DNA of 64,000 nt from Heterotrichella gracilis (Eukaryota; Sar; Xanthophyceae; Tribonematales; Xanthonemataceae): positions 1-64,000 of the forward strand of contig JAULBX010025497.1 in NCBI GenBank assembly GCA_032358255.1, written 5' to 3'. Below the pieces are notes generated by a model. The model made no database searches, was not told the DNA's origin, and saw nothing but the letters and a program-made list of their open reading frames with translations. Of this stretch, positions 45,401 to 57,987 are shown piece after piece. Numbering within the stretch: position 1 is the stretch's first letter; every line of letters begins with the position of its first letter. The position numbers and the translations under genes were made by a program.

Positions 45401-45779
45401 GAAACAACCCACCCCATCTCTACAGCTGGGTCAACCCGCCACCTGCCCACCTTATACCCTAAACCCTCAGCCTTGCACACCCGCCTCTCACGCTTGCTCT
45501 CCCTGTTGCAGCGCCAAGTGGCTGGCCGCTACCTCCCCCGAGGACCTCCCCTCTGACACTGACGCGCCCATTTGGCACCCCACCTGGGGCGACAGGGCGC
45601 AGGAGCTGGTTTGGATTGGGGCGGGCATGGATGAGGCGGCGCTGAGGGGGATGTTGGATTCGGCGCTCCTGACTGGGGAGGAGATGGAGATGGGGCCGGA
45701 GGGGTGGCAGGGGTTCGAGGACCCGCTGCCAGAGTGGGAGATGTTGGGAGGGGCAGACACGGAAGAGGAATGGGAGTAG
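42409..45779 (+). CDS. CobW/COG0523 GTPase, putative metal (zinc) chaperone, organelle-targeted
   Basis: Six exons give 531 aa: 42409-42949, 43080-43291, 44135-44239, 44421-44740, 45035-45184, 45512-45779. Residues 1-~82 are an Arg/Ala/Ser/His-rich leader with few acids, likely a plastid or mitochondrial transit peptide. The G domain follows: Walker A GFLGAGKT (93-100), the COG0523 metal motif CICC (150-153), NKVD in exon 3. Residues 338-372 are a His/Glu/Asp-rich loop, typical of members that bind zinc. The CobW C-terminal domain comes next ('[13 protein letters not shown]', '[12 protein letters not shown]') with an acidic tail. The family transfers metal to client enzymes driven by GTP; zinc is inferred from the CxCC and His loop. 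Intron 2 carries a triple direct repeat. Confidence 0.93.
43588..44020 (+). repeat. Three-copy direct repeat in CobW intron 2
   Basis: A ~50-base unit (TAACTATAACT...CTGATCGATAGGACTGATGC) occurs at 43588-43638, 43713-43768 and 43969-44020. It is not a copy of a neighbouring exon. Confidence 0.85.
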
Positions 45780-46413
45780 GGCGGGATGAGGGCAGCGGTA
45801 GCTGCATTTGGCATGGCACTTTCTGTTGGCTGCCAGTCGCTGCTGACCGGTCTTGCAGGCTCTTCCCAGCCTCAAAATGATTTTCTCCTGATGTGGTGTA
45901 TATCGCTTTCGTATTCTTTTCCTGTGCTCAAGCAGAACCCTGGTTTATCGGGTTGTTGGTGTAAAACCTTCGGTATTTATCTATTATTCAGCTGGAAAAT
46001 ATACTGCAAATAATTTGTGAAAATATACACTTTTTGCATGCATGCATGTGCAACTGTGCCAATTGAAGCAGTCACAGGCGTGCTGAAAGCAGTGGCGCCG
46101 TGATATCGGTTCTTTTTTCTCTGAAGGCTTGTATATAGGAAGTCGAGAGGCTCGGCATCCTAACGTGGTCTGCACGGACCGCATGCATGAAGCCCATAAT
46201 GTGTTGCCCTCTGAATTTGCGCCTTGCTGCTGGAGAACTCTGCCTTCCTTCTTCGACTAAGGTTGTCGGCGCGCCGCAAAGTTAACCATCTGCATTATCT
46301 TCAGTGGAAACTTGAGACAGGTTTCAAACGTCGAGCTGGGCATGCGGCGAGGTTAATGTCAACTGAACCACTGTTCAGCTGTAACCCTAGGCTACGGACT
46401 CTGTGAAACGTCA
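45780..46413. other. Spacer between CobW and TMEM144-like genes
   Basis: It must hold the CobW 3' UTR and the next promoter. A TGTAA motif, the usual chlorophyte poly(A) signal, lies at 45960-45964. No gene seen. Confidence 0.5.
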
Positions 46414-49112
46414 ATGGAATCACGGGCTGTTGGGGCCATTGCCGCAGTTGGGTCCATCCTTTGTTTCGGAAGCTTTGCTGTGCCAATCAAGTCAAAAGCT
46501 GTGCTCAATGCCAAGGTAGGGCATTCACATTGGCCTCACCCAGCATGCCCATATTTCAAACAGCCAGCAGAACCTGTGCTTGCTTTCTCACAAATCTACT
46601 GTAGAGCAGGCCTCAACTGCCGTGTTGCCTCCAGGTTGACCCCATCATCTACCAGAACTATAAGTCTCTAGCTTGCTTCCTGACCTCATGGCTTGTCCTG
46701 ACCTATGTGGACTTCCGGTTCACATGGTGGGGCGTGCTAGGAGCTGCAATATGGGTAAGAAACTGCCTTCCCACCGCTGGATAGAATGTGCACACCGTCC
46801 ACGACAGGCGTCCCAGCTACAAAAAATGTTGTGTAAGCTACCATGGCCTTGGCGCCTGCAACCCAACTCATCTGCAGCGCTTCTCTGTTCTTTTGAGATC
46901 AAAAGCAACACTCGCCTTTCTGTACAAAGGAAGGAAGGGAACACCCAGGGCGGAACTAGGGGGCCAAAACCCAAACTACACAAAAACCTTAAACCCTGTT
47001 CACCCGCAGGTGGTCAACGGCACCGTGGCCATCATGGCGGTGCAGCGCTCGGGGCTGAGCATCAGTCAGACGCTGTGGAGCAGCCTGGGCATCTTTGTGT
47101 CGTTTGTGTGGGGAGCATACGTGTTCAAGGAGCCCATCAGGAACATACCCATATCAATTCTAGGTAGGCTGCTGCTGTGAAGCAGCACTGGAAGCAGGAC
47201 ATACGGTACCTTTTAGTGGGCACATGCATAATGCCCGCATGTGTTGCAATTCAATGGCTTTGATTTCTTAAGGTTGAAACCTTTTTCATGCCATACCCAA
47301 AATCTTGCTTTGCAAACATCGTTCTGGGGTATCAATTTCAGCAGCTTGTCTCGCCCATCAGCTCTGACATCAAATTCCTTACACATAATTCAATGCCATC
47401 CTAGCCTTGCAGCAAGGGTTTTGAACAGAGTATATTTGATTCTCGTTTTATACCCCTTGCCTGCAGCGCTCGTGATCATGGCAGTAGGCATGGCGGGGCT
47501 CGGCTACGCAGCCACCATGACCCCCCGGCACAGCAACAAGGGGGATGACGACAGCGATGAGGAAGGGGAGGGGACCAGGCTGTATGCAGGCGACAGGCCA
47601 GACACTCAGGAGGGCGAGGTGGCAGGGGGGAAAAGGGGTGTGGAGGGGAAGGGCGGGAGGGGCGAGGATGCGCGCCCAGCAGCAAAGGGACGTGGGGAGG
47701 GCCAGGCTCGGACAAGGTGTGTGCGATATTGAGAGTATCAAGGGTTGCAAGGGTGTCATGCAGCCTGCACAAGGTGGCCAATGGTGCCGCTCATACACCC
47801 CACAACTGGTTTTTGGCTACAGTATGCTCTGGAACCAACAATGAGCTCGTACCTTACCATGCATCACCACCCACACACCTCTCCCCATGCATCAGGGTCT
47901 GGGAGGGCATCGCCTGGACCACCTATGCGTGGGTGGCTGCTGAAATGTTCTCTGGCTTTACTGCCCTGGTGCTAAACAGCCTAGCCCTAGCAACGCCCTG
48001 TCACTTTGAGTGCCCAATCATGCACCACCAACCCATAAAACAAACATATCCTCCCCGTGGCTCAGGTTCTGGGAGGGCATCGCCTGCGCCACCTACGTGG
48101 GGGTGGCCAACGGCAGCTTTATGGTACCACTCAAGTATGCCAACAGGACCGTGAAAGGAGCAGAATATTTGGTGTCGTTTGGCATTGGCTCGGCGCTTTC
48201 GTCACTGGTATTCACCTTGATCCACTTTGCTGTGGCGCGCCTGCGGAAACGGTGCGTGTGAGCACTTCCATGGAGCAGCTGCAGGGTTGGCATGGCATGT
48301 TGTGAGTGGCATCCTGTGCAGTGCCGCTGTGAAGCTGCCTGCATGATGCATGTCGTCACATCGGCCGCTCTGAACCTGTTGCACAGACTTTCCTCCTTGC
48401 CACATTTCCCATCACCTCTCCAATTGCATGCCCCAGCCCTCCTCTCACTAGATACGGATACCCCTTTTCAAGTCCATGCCCTTCTTTTACATACCCACCT
48501 TTTACCCCTTGCAGGCCCCTGCCCTCCTTCCACCTAGCCACAGTCTCCCGCCCAGCCCTCCTCACGGGCCTGCTGTGGAGCGCCGGCAACTTCTGCAGCA
48601 TATACACAACCGAGGGGCTGGGCATGGCGGTGGGGTGGCCGCTGGTGCAGTGCAACCTGATAGTGAGCACGCTGTGGGGGGTGGTGTATTATAGGTAGGT
48701 GAAGGGGTGTGCGTTCTATGCTGACATGCCCTGCTGGAAAAGAATGCAGATCATATAATATTTATGTAAAAGTCACTGTAAACGGTGTGGGCTTAATTTA
48801 TTTGGCCTGCATCGTATTGTGTGTCCGTTGGAATACAATTTGAATCATCCTTGGATCATCGAGCATAGTCTCATTATTATGGTACACAGGTTGGTTGCAA
48901 ATCAACAAGTGGTATAGACAGTGCTAGGACCAAACTGCATAGTGCGCATGCGCAAGGCTGACTGCCCATCCAACTGCATTGCTGGATTAAGTGGAATAAT
49001 TATGTAAATGAAATGCAGGGAGGTGGAGGGGGTGAGGCCACTGGTGCTGCTCCTGGCTTCAACCACGGTCATCCTGGCGGGGGTGGTGCTGCTGGGACTG
49101 TATGGGCTGTGA
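46414..49112 (+). CDS. TMEM144-like multi-pass membrane transporter
   Basis: Seven exons give 361 aa: 46414-46515, 46635-46754, 47010-47163, 47467-47716, 48066-48251, 48515-48694, 49019-49112. Hydrophobic spans fill both halves: 'GAIAAVGSILCFGSFAVPIK' at the N-terminus, 'GTVAIMAVQRSGLSISQ', 'GLLWSAGNFCSIYTTEGLGM', and a final span ending at the C-terminus. Between the halves, residues about 144-208 form a charged Gly/Glu/Lys loop, as in DUF1632/TMEM144 proteins of the drug/metabolite transporter superfamily. The family is thought to move carbohydrates; the substrate is unproven. All junctions agree in phase. A partial copy of exon 5's start lies at 47885-47950. Confidence 0.87.
47885..47950 (+). 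repeat. Copy of the start of TMEM144-like exon 5
   Basis: It repeats GTCTGGGAGGGCATCGCCTG and following bases of 48062-48125, with its own CAG acceptor but diverged coding. Confidence 0.8.
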
Positions 49113-49972
49113 GAGGTGCACCTGGCAATCGGCGCAGAGCAGCTGAGCGGCCAATGGGACCTTAGCGTTTTGAGTACAGCCAAGACCTGCATTTAATACA
49201 ATTGTACAATATATATCTGGCGGTATGTGATGGCCATGTTTGATACAAGTGTGCAATAGCGCTTGGACAGTTTTGGCCCTGGTTTGGTCAATGATGACGT
49301 ACACAAATCCTCAAGGCACCGCCAATTGGCAAATGGTTCAGAAAGGCTTTAATCAGCGAGAGTAAGTCATCCTGGTCGTCATCATGATCTTGATTCAAGG
49401 AGGGAACCCCAGTGGCCAGCCTATCGAGTCAGTTCCTGTTGCTTTTGGATTGAATTGTCAAAACTTTAATATTCAAACTTTAATTGCTACAGCCGCAGCG
49501 TGCCAGGAATCATTGTGTGATGCCCTTCAATGTGCAATTTCATTGTGTTTCACATTTTCAGCATTGATGTTCAATTCATTAACCGTGCGCACCAAGATTG
49601 CAAGCGTAAAAGCACAGCACTAGAGGCTGGCTCGTGGTGTGCCCTCTGTGTACGGGTTTATTTGTTGAGTTGAGTTTATTTCTTTCTTCCTTGAAGTTTA
49701 TCCTTGTGCACGTGGCACCTATTTGGCACCCACGTGTGGTACCCCAGTAATGTCTGTGAATATGTTACAATTACTACTACGGCTCCTCTGGATGCATACT
49801 ATGGATGGTAGTACTGTGGCAGAGGATGTAGGCTATGGCACATGTGCATTCGATGCTCACAAATTCACATTCAGCGACAGTCACTCACTAGCTCAAGCCT
49901 TTGAAGGCAACTTGCAGCAAGCGTAAAACAATGGCAGTCAAATGATACAACTCTCTGCTCTGGGCAATCCCT
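49113..49972. other. Spacer between convergent TMEM144-like and COQ3 genes
   Basis: AT-rich; holds the two 3' UTRs. No gene seen. Confidence 0.55.
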
Positions 49973-52046
49973 TCAAACATCTTTCCGGAAGTACGCAATG
50001 TAATTCACCGCCACATCATCAGTGAGACCCCATTGCTGCGACAAGGGGTGGTACACCATGCCTGCCAGCTGGCGGAAGGAGGTGGCCTCTCCCACATGCA
50101 GCAACATGGCCATCTCGTCTGAAGGCATGGGGAGAGGGAAGCATGTAAGGATGCCATCAATGCACAATCCCTCCAAAGCGCCATTCACCGAGTTGTGCTT
50201 TGAATACCGATGTGCAGTGTGTGTGGGGAGCCTTTTTGCCTTTCTACCACTCACGCATTGCAACATATCAGGTGCATACCATCAAACACTTGTGGTATCA
50301 AGCATCCGACAGACATTCAGGAATGTTGCTAAAGAGTGCATGCAATAATTTAGCCAGATGTTGAGTTGCTGTTGCAGGCCCCCCACCTGGAGTGACAAAG
50401 CGCGTCCAGTCATGCGTCCCGGGCGGCACCATCCGCAGCACGTACTCAGCAGCAGCAATGGCCAGGAGGTAGGAGCGCGCAGTGCGGTTGATTGTGGACA
50501 TCAGTATTGCGCCCTGGGGCCGCGTCAGTCCCCGCAGCGTGTCGCAGAAATCCGACGGCATGCGCACGTGCTCGATGATCTCCAGCGCACACACGGCATC
50601 AAACTGGGCGCCTGCCAGTGGAGCATGATAGTGTGAGCTTGCAAGGGTGTGTACTTGACAATTCACGCACCACAGATATTGTGTACATGCACGTGGTGGC
50701 CATAGTGGCGGGGTGGGCATGATACGGTTGCATGTGCAAGAGGGAAGGGAGGCCCAGGGTTGCACTAGGGCATTTTTTCTCACCTTCCTCCAGCAGCTGC
50801 TCTGCTGTGCCCTGGCTGTATGTGATGCGCTGCGCTGTGATGGGATCCCTGGTGGCGTGCACCCGCGCTGCAGCAATGCTGTCAGCAACCATGTCCACAC
50901 CAACCACCTCCGCACCCAGGCGCGCTAGGGCCTGCACACAGGTACTTCCAAATAACGAGTTATTTTTCTTCTTGTTAAGAATGTCCCATGTTAGTCGCCT
51001 GCCCACCCACACAGGCCAAGGCTTGCACACATAACCATACATTAGCATAAAACCGCAGGTCTATCTCACTCAGCAGGCCCTGTTACCATAAAACCGCAGG
51101 CGTACCTCACTCAGCAGGCCCCCACCACAGCCCACATCCAGCACGCGCAGCCCTGCCAGAGGCTCGCGCACACACGGGTCGAGCCTGCAGGCACATGAAT
51201 TTGCATGGCAAAACGTCACAGCTGAGGCAGCATGTGCAGCGCACAAGGGGTGGCATTATTGATGCCACTACAGAATCGGTGAGAATGAGTTAGGAGGGTC
51301 AAGGCGTGGTTCAGGGTACAGCAGTTAGCAGGAACTGCACAAGTCCAGACCAGCACCATAAACCATGCCGTAGATTGGTCAGATGCACCAACCAGGCCTG
51401 CGGCTCCCTGGCACAGCCCTTTCAAAGCTTACCCAAAGTTGTCGCACAGGGCGTGGCGGATGAAGGTGTTGCGGGGCGGCGCCATGGCGTGCAGGGCGCC
51501 AAAGGGCCCGCGCCTGTCCCACCACTGTGCAGACAGTGCCTGGAACTTGGTGTGCTCCTTGGGGTCGACAGAGGGACCTGCTGGTGGGCTGCGTGGGTGT
51601 GCACTGGCCCTGCAGAAGATGGTGCAGTCTTCAGAGGCAAATATGCCTCCGATAGGCGAGTTCAACGCTGTTTGGGTTTGAGATAGCAAAACTTTGCTAT
51701 GTAAGAAGGGAAGTGTATGTACAGCTGGCCGGCGGTTGCTGTGAGGTTGCTGTCTCTCCTCAACCAAAGCACAACGGCTAGGAGTGCTCTGAACCACTCA
51801 CCTGTCATCTTGGCCTGTGCTCCTTGTTGAGGAGGTCGAGGCAGCAGCTGTTGATAAGCACCTTGGGTGAGACTGTGGTGTGCACGACGCAGCGCTGAGG
51901 GAGCTGAGAGGAGCTGCGGTGCTGGTGGAAGCCTTCACAAGATGTGGCGTGAGACAAGCCTTGGCGAGGGAGGCCAACACCCGTGCCTCTTTCTCTTTGG
52001 CCATTGGAGGAGGATGGGTAGACAATGGATGAAGGTCAATGGGCAA
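49973..52046 (-). CDS. COQ3: Ubiquinone biosynthesis O-methyltransferase, mitochondrial (COQ3/UbiG)
   Basis: Six minus-strand exons give 339 aa: 52046-51802, 51609-51433, 51184-51106, 50931-50784, 50611-50387, 50118-49973. A second in-frame ATG at 52004 would give 325 aa. The N-terminus (~80 residues) is Ser/Ala/Thr/Arg-rich, as expected for a mitochondrial presequence. The UbiG signature follows: 'FQALSAQWWDRRGPFGALHAM', SAM motif I 'VLDVGCGGGLLSE' (about 155-167), 'GAEVVGVDMV', 'FDAVCALEIIEHV', 'INRTARSYLLAIAAAEYVL', 'THDWTRFVTP' and a C-terminal 'GMVYHPLSQQW'. It methylates the two phenolic hydroxyls during ubiquinone synthesis in the inner-membrane CoQ complex. An extra copy of an exon 3/intron border (CTCACTCAGCAGGCCC) sits at 51065-51081. 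Confidence 0.94.
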
Positions 52047-53003
52047 CGGCGCTCTCTAGAAAGGATGGCAGGAGTAAGCTGATGACCGTTTGCATGCATA
52101 TATATATATGCAGTCACCACCCACCGGCATGCACTCGACTGTCCACTTTCACCTTAGCACCAAGTTAGCAGACAGCCGATAGCTGGTAGACGACTCTGAA
52201 GCATAGTGGGTGGGAGGTGGGAGGTGGGAGCACTTTGCGTACTTCGTACTGGGCAGGAAGTTTTCAAACGTTACCGAGCCGTCGAACAGGGTGTCATATG
52301 CATGCATGCATTTTCTCTGCCATATGCGTGCATGCTGTATGCTGCTGATTCTAGTCATGTACAACAAACGATGCAACAGCGTACCCAATAGCTACACCTT
52401 ACTACAGCTAGAGTACTGAGCACGGCAGCGAACCCCAGTGGCTTGAGCCCCAAGCTGTGGCGACCATGGCTCTGCAGGTACCCATCCATGCTTCTACGTT
52501 GAACCAATCCTGTGACCCACTTGGCTAGCACCAGCAAGCACCACCTGCACTATGTACCTGGGTTGTATGATTTCAGGCAACCACCAGCAGCAGTGCAGCA
52601 GCAGCCCATCAAGTGCCAGGGGCTCCACAGCCTGTCATGCCCCAGGTGGGTCGCAGCATTTTGTACAGACGCAACTGTGCTAGCCTGCTTGCTTGTTGCA
52701 GCCAAAAGTCACACACCCTAGCTTACAGAGCTACACTGCTGGCTGGCACTCTTCGCCACTGTAGCTCAGCAAACCCCGCATCATACAGTCAGGCGTGAGG
52801 CGTGGCAACAACTGTCCCTCTTTGAATTTCTTCCCAGCTAGAGCCACGAGTCCTTTGTGATGGCTTGCTCACACCCATCTCAGTTGAGACAGCCCTAAAT
52901 ACCCTCCCCGCACCTCTCCCTCAGCTCCCAGAGGCCAGGCCATCCCAGTTCCCAACCCTAAACCCTAACCCCTAACCCCTATCCTCCCTGTTCTGCCTTG
53001 CAG
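52047..53003. other. Upstream region of COQ3 (-) and MYND copy A (+)
   Basis: A possible first mini-exon for the MYND gene is ATG GCT CTG CAG at 52466-52477, followed by GT, in phase with exon 53004; this is speculative. About 52910-52950 copies the start of exon 53004 and runs into a CCCTAACCCCTAACCCC stretch (52955-52980). Confidence 0.45.
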
Positions 53004-56000
53004 CTCCCAGAGGTCAGGCCAGCCCAGTTCCCCAACGTGTACAGCGCACTGGTCAAGACCAAAGCGCGGATGCTCGACTGTGCAGACCAGATCAGCCCGG
53101 AGGATTTCGGGCACCACTGTGAGCGCGTCTCAGCCCACTTTGCCCAGCACCTGGTGGGGAAGGTGAGGCACAGGGGTGCAGGTGCAGGGTGCATTCAGCA
53201 AACATGCGTCCTGCCGCGCGTTATTATCCTGTCTGGTATTATTTTACTGTACCATGTGGTTGGCAAGTTTGGGGAGTTGGCCACAGTAGCGTATGCATCA
53301 CCAGCAGTGCTTGTCATATGTAGTGTGGAAGTGTGGAAGCCAACCTGGCTGTAGATTTCAGTGATGAAGGTAGGGAGTGTGGAGGTCAACCTCCGCTTTG
53401 GCATGGCGGAACTTTTGCTGTGGAAAGGATTCCATTGCGGTGGTGTCATTTATTTCTGACCCAATCAAACATAAGAGTAGCTGATTGCTGTGTTATGGCA
53501 TGCACCCGAGGCATGCGCCCGAGGCATGCTACCCCAGCATGCTGCTTTATTGGCTTTCATTGCTTGCTTTGGGTGTGGCTGTGTAGGGTGCTGCAGGGCA
53601 GGAGATGCGCGCCGCAGTGGCTCGGGAGATACTGGCTGGTGGCTGTGAAGGGAGCTGGATGTGGGCGCAGCTCCTGAAGAAAACTTCCGACCTCCTCCCA
53701 CCACAGCCGCGCATTATGCTGGGCGAGAGCTGTGTCGCAGCTGCCGTGGTGTATGTGGTGTCCCAGGCAACCGTCCAGGAGTTGTTTAGCGGTAGGTGGG
53801 CTGCTGTAGACTTGGCAGGCCGGAGGTCTGCACCTCGTCCGGCACAAATTCAAGTTGCCGGGCTACATTGTGGGAATTGATGCAAGAAGTCATCCCGTGT
53901 TGCTGTTTTGAACCTACTCAATGGATTGTGTACATCAAGGTCCAAATGCACTGCTTTAATATTCCTGTAATATTCCTTCCTTCCTTCCAAATGCACTGCT
54001 GTTGAAAATGCGCCATGCAATCATTTGACATGAGGTGGAGATATATTATTGGTGTGGCCTTGTAACAATTCTATTAAATTGTACGTTCGTGTATGCAGAA
54101 ACTATCGGTAGATGCATCCCATGGTAATTAAATGTGGTAGATTGGGTCCAGCTATATATATAAGGTACTGGGGTCGTATCAAGAGTTATGCGGTACTCCT
54201 GCCTTGTGTGGGACACATCATATATATGGGGGTAAATTCATGCAAATTTAGTACTGGATCCAACATTTCAGCAAAATAACTGCTGGCGTATTACTATGGG
54301 ATACCCATACCCTGCAGACAACATTCTCTCACAGCACTTTGTGTCTGCAGACGGGAAGAGGCTACATGTATGCTCCTGGCCATTTCTGGGGTTCCTGGCA
54401 AACTTGGGGGACGCAGTGGGGCTGAGGCAGACCATGTGGAGCAATGGCCAGGTGCACATGGCAGGGGCCTTGGTGCACCGCCTCCACAGGCACTTTCAAG
54501 CACACCCTATCTCTGAGCTGCAACTGGAAGACACCAGGATTTCATCGCGGCTACTTGGGCTGGGTGATGTGATCCAGATGCTGCTCTCCACAGTCACTAC
54601 AGGTGAACAGTTTTAGGGGAAATATAACATATCACGGGTAGCGTGTAGGCGTGTGAATGTTGTGACGGGTTAAATGCCATTTGGTTCAATCATACCTGTT
54701 GGTGCACTTCAAGGCAATCTGCATCTGTGATAATCTGCAAATGAAGGCAGCCAAACATCCCAACCTGCAACGTACCAAATCATAAAGCAGCAGGCATTCA
54801 ACTGGCACCTCTTGCATGTTCAGGGGTGGACTCGGCAGTGCGCAACAAGGAATCAGGTTGGGGTACTATGCTGTCAGATTTGTCGTTAGAAGACGAGGAG
54901 CACAGGGAGCACGGAAACAAGGCTGGCAGGTACATTACCCCATGCCTAGTGAACAACTCGTGCCTAAATGCACTGCCAATGTTTTTACTTATTGTCCGTC
55001 ATCAAGCCCACCTGTTTGACTTGCAAAGAACATCTGGCGTTTTCTTAAGCCTTGCATATCTCTGCACGTTTGCAGGTGGCTCATTCAACAAGGGTTGCAG
55101 TACCAATTGGCATCTCTCCTTGCTGACCTGGCAAACCTTGGCGGCAACCCACCTGAAGAATCCAGAGGTTACAGAGCGATCGGCGCTCTTCAGGCGGTGG
55201 TATTCTCCCCTAGCCTGGGCATCATTCACCTCCTGAGGGGCATCTTCATGCGTTTTTCCGGACCAGAGGCGTGCAGTGCTGACACGCTGTCCTGGCTTGA
55301 TGGCCAGCCTGACTAAGCTGTACAATGCTCCTGCATGCAAGGGCTTTATGTACCTCCAGGCTGTGGGGATGTTTTATGACAAAGGCTGTGGAGATGTTCC
55401 ATGTACTAATCCAGCTTTGCATAGCGGAAGCTCGACACACACAGTGTGCTCGCGTATTTGACAAGAAGATTCCTTCATGACTGCAGTGAGCGGCTCAACG
55501 ATGGCTTTTGCTGTCAAAAGCTCTGTTCCTGCAAATACCATTAAATACCGTAGTTCCAATGGCGTGTGCTGTGTTTCAGCGGATCTTGACTCAAAGGTAA
55601 GCTTTTTTGCAGTACGTTTCTGTCTGCGTCGCAGGTGCCGGTTGCGCAGACACAGGATGATGGTGCACGGATCATGGCCTGCTGGCCCTTAACAACATTT
55701 TGTCACAATCCCTTGCAGCTCACCCTGTTCAACAAGATTCGGCTTCACCTTCAAGCCCAGTCAGACAATCACCAAGGGCAGGAGATGAAGAAAAGGAGTT
55801 TGTGAAGGCGTTGCATGGGTCTGGCTGGGTTGCCACTGTTCACTTTGTGGGGTTTGCCCGAGCCCCTTGCGCGCTTCAGGGAGTGGATGCATTCTTGGCA
55901 GTGCAAGAGGCGGGTGTTGGACCACAGGTAAGACAAATATTCCGATGCAATTGGTGACTGCTTGCATCATTTTGAGCGCCTGCTGAGATGGGCATGGGCA

Positions 56001-56781
56001 CCACATATTGCTTTGCTACATGGCTGGAAGCAGCAACCTTGCTTTTTTGTTTTGACAGCCACTAGCCCAGTGATTGGACACTGCTTTCAGTCGCATCCAT
56101 CAGATCTCACAAAATAGCCTGGTGGCAAATTGGTTGCCCCATCAAATTTTGGTTGCCAGCGTTCTTCCACCTTTTTTGCTTGGCAGGAGTTGAGGGAGCT
56201 GCGCACTATGTCCCATTCCCTGGATGATGGCCATCACCTCATGCTGCTGCCCTTGCCAGCGACAGACTCGGTTGTCTGTCTGTCTGTTCTCGGTAGACAG
56301 ACAACCGAGCGTGTAATCCCAAACCCGCCTCCTGCTTTCCAAGGCCCCCGCCCCGCCTGTGGTGGCGCATGCGCTGTCACTGGTGGGCCAAACCCTGGTG
56401 GGGTGGGGCAGGGCTAGTGGGGCCCAAGGCAGCCTGTTGTGCGCCCAGTTGCAGCCACCAGCACCTTCACAGCCAGGGGGCAGGCGTGCCAAGAAAGCGG
56501 CTGCGGCGCTGACTGTGCATGTGCTGGTGGAGGATGTCAGCGCTTTTATGGCAATGTCGATGGCATGGGGTGATGTCACATGGGAGAAGGTGACGGGGAG
56601 GTGGGAGAAGGTGTGCTGCCAATGCGGTTCCAGCCCCACTGCTGGTGAACCCCTGCGCAAGTGCAAGTGCGGCGGTGCCTGGTACTGTGGGCGCAGCTGC
56701 CAGGTGGAGCACTGGAAAGGGGGGCACAGGCAGCAGTGCAGTGAGCGCAAGGGGGGAGCATCCCGGACCAACGCAGCTTGA
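53004..56781 (+). CDS. MYND-finger protein, copy A (internally reduced, frame-damaged)
   Basis: Supported exons are 53004-53162, 53587-53791, 54351-54602, 54824-54929, 55079-~55179, then a stretch to ~55360 with a frame break, ~55718-55928, and 56187-56781. The true 5' end is uncertain. The C-terminus is a MYND zinc finger (C-x2-C, C-x-C, YC-x3-C, HWKGGH-x3-C; 56617-56750). The upstream part is Leu/Ala-rich helical, armadillo-like. Compared with copy B, a T5 run (55253-55257) has one extra base, the long helical exon after 'MYLQAV' is missing, and the frame is interrupted by an inverted repeat at 56267-56309 unless 56269-56343 is spliced. MYND domains bind proline-rich partners; the role here is unknown. 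It may be a decaying paralog. Confidence 0.62.
56267..56309. repeat. 15-bp inverted repeat in the last exon of MYND copy A
   Basis: Arms 56267-56281 and 56295-56309 are exact reverse complements (CTCGGTTGTCTGTCT), with a 13-base loop. Copy B has no equivalent at this place, so it looks like an insertion or local rearrangement. Confidence 0.8.
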
Positions 56782-57987
56782 TGGTCTGTATGTGGACACA
56801 CCAGTGTCATCAAACTGTTTTGTTGCACCAACTTTTGGGCTATTGAACATCCTATTATGCCTTTTGGGGTAGGGTAAGGGGCAACATGGCAATTCCCTGA
56901 TAATCATTAGGGTGGATAGATACCTCAAGGTTGGTGGTAGTGCCACAGGCCCTACAGGGGAATGCCATATTGTTGAATCAATATGTGCATTATGTAACAC
57001 CCATTCCCATTCCCCCCTTTTCCCTCCCCATCATGCAAGACTTCTGATCGACCATGATAGTATAGGTACATCGCAGAGGATATTACTTGCTTGCTTATAT
57101 GTCATGCATTCCAGCAATACAGCCAGATTAGCAGTCTGGACAGCTGTCCTGCATGCTGTCAACTTGTCCTACATGGCGTCAAGGTGTGCACAGTGCGCCA
57201 ATCAGCCCTGCAGGTCCTGGAACTGCTTATACCATCCCTCAAATGAATTTCAGTGCCCAGTCTCGCGGCATCGAGATAATTACATCATAATGATATTACC
57301 CGCTGGCAGCCAACACGGTCAATGACCAATGATGAAACCATGCCTGCCAGTGGGCAGGGTGGCACTGCATATGCCCAGTAATTACCTCGGGTAATGCCAG
57401 TACGATACGTGTACATCCGTACAAAATGCTATCACCCTAGTATGCCCAACCAGTAATGACATGATAATTCAGTTCCATGCGGGCCTATATGCCCTTGGGC
57501 ATGGCTTGGCACCTGGATCCATACCCTATTCCTGTTTATCAGAGAACAGCACAGCAGAAAAGCCAGCACTATACGCTCAAAATGCCTACGACTCCCACAG
57601 GCTGATCAGAGCCACCGGAAGTCCATCCCTGTATGCAGCTGGCGCCATATTACGTGGAAAAAACCTAACTGTGCAGGGTACCAGTACTGCTGCCCAGAAA
57701 AAATTTGCAAAATGTACAGCAACTGCTCAAAACTGAAACATGCTGCTTCCCTCTCCAAACAACCCATGAACGTCGTTCAGCATGCATTGAAAAATTACAC
57801 GTGCTCCCGTGGCATGCACGCTAAAGTATTCAAATTTGGTGCAGGATTTGGATCCAGTTCAACTGTGCCATTCAAGGTGGGTGGCAAACCTAGCTATCAA
57901 TGCTTCCCTGATCAACATCAGAATTCCCATTGCGCAACCGTGTGCCAATCTTCCTGAGCAACATGCTCTCCCACCACAGCGCACTGC
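56782..57987. other. Spacer between convergent MYND copy A and PP2C genes
   Basis: No gene seen; contains both 3' UTRs. Confidence 0.55.
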
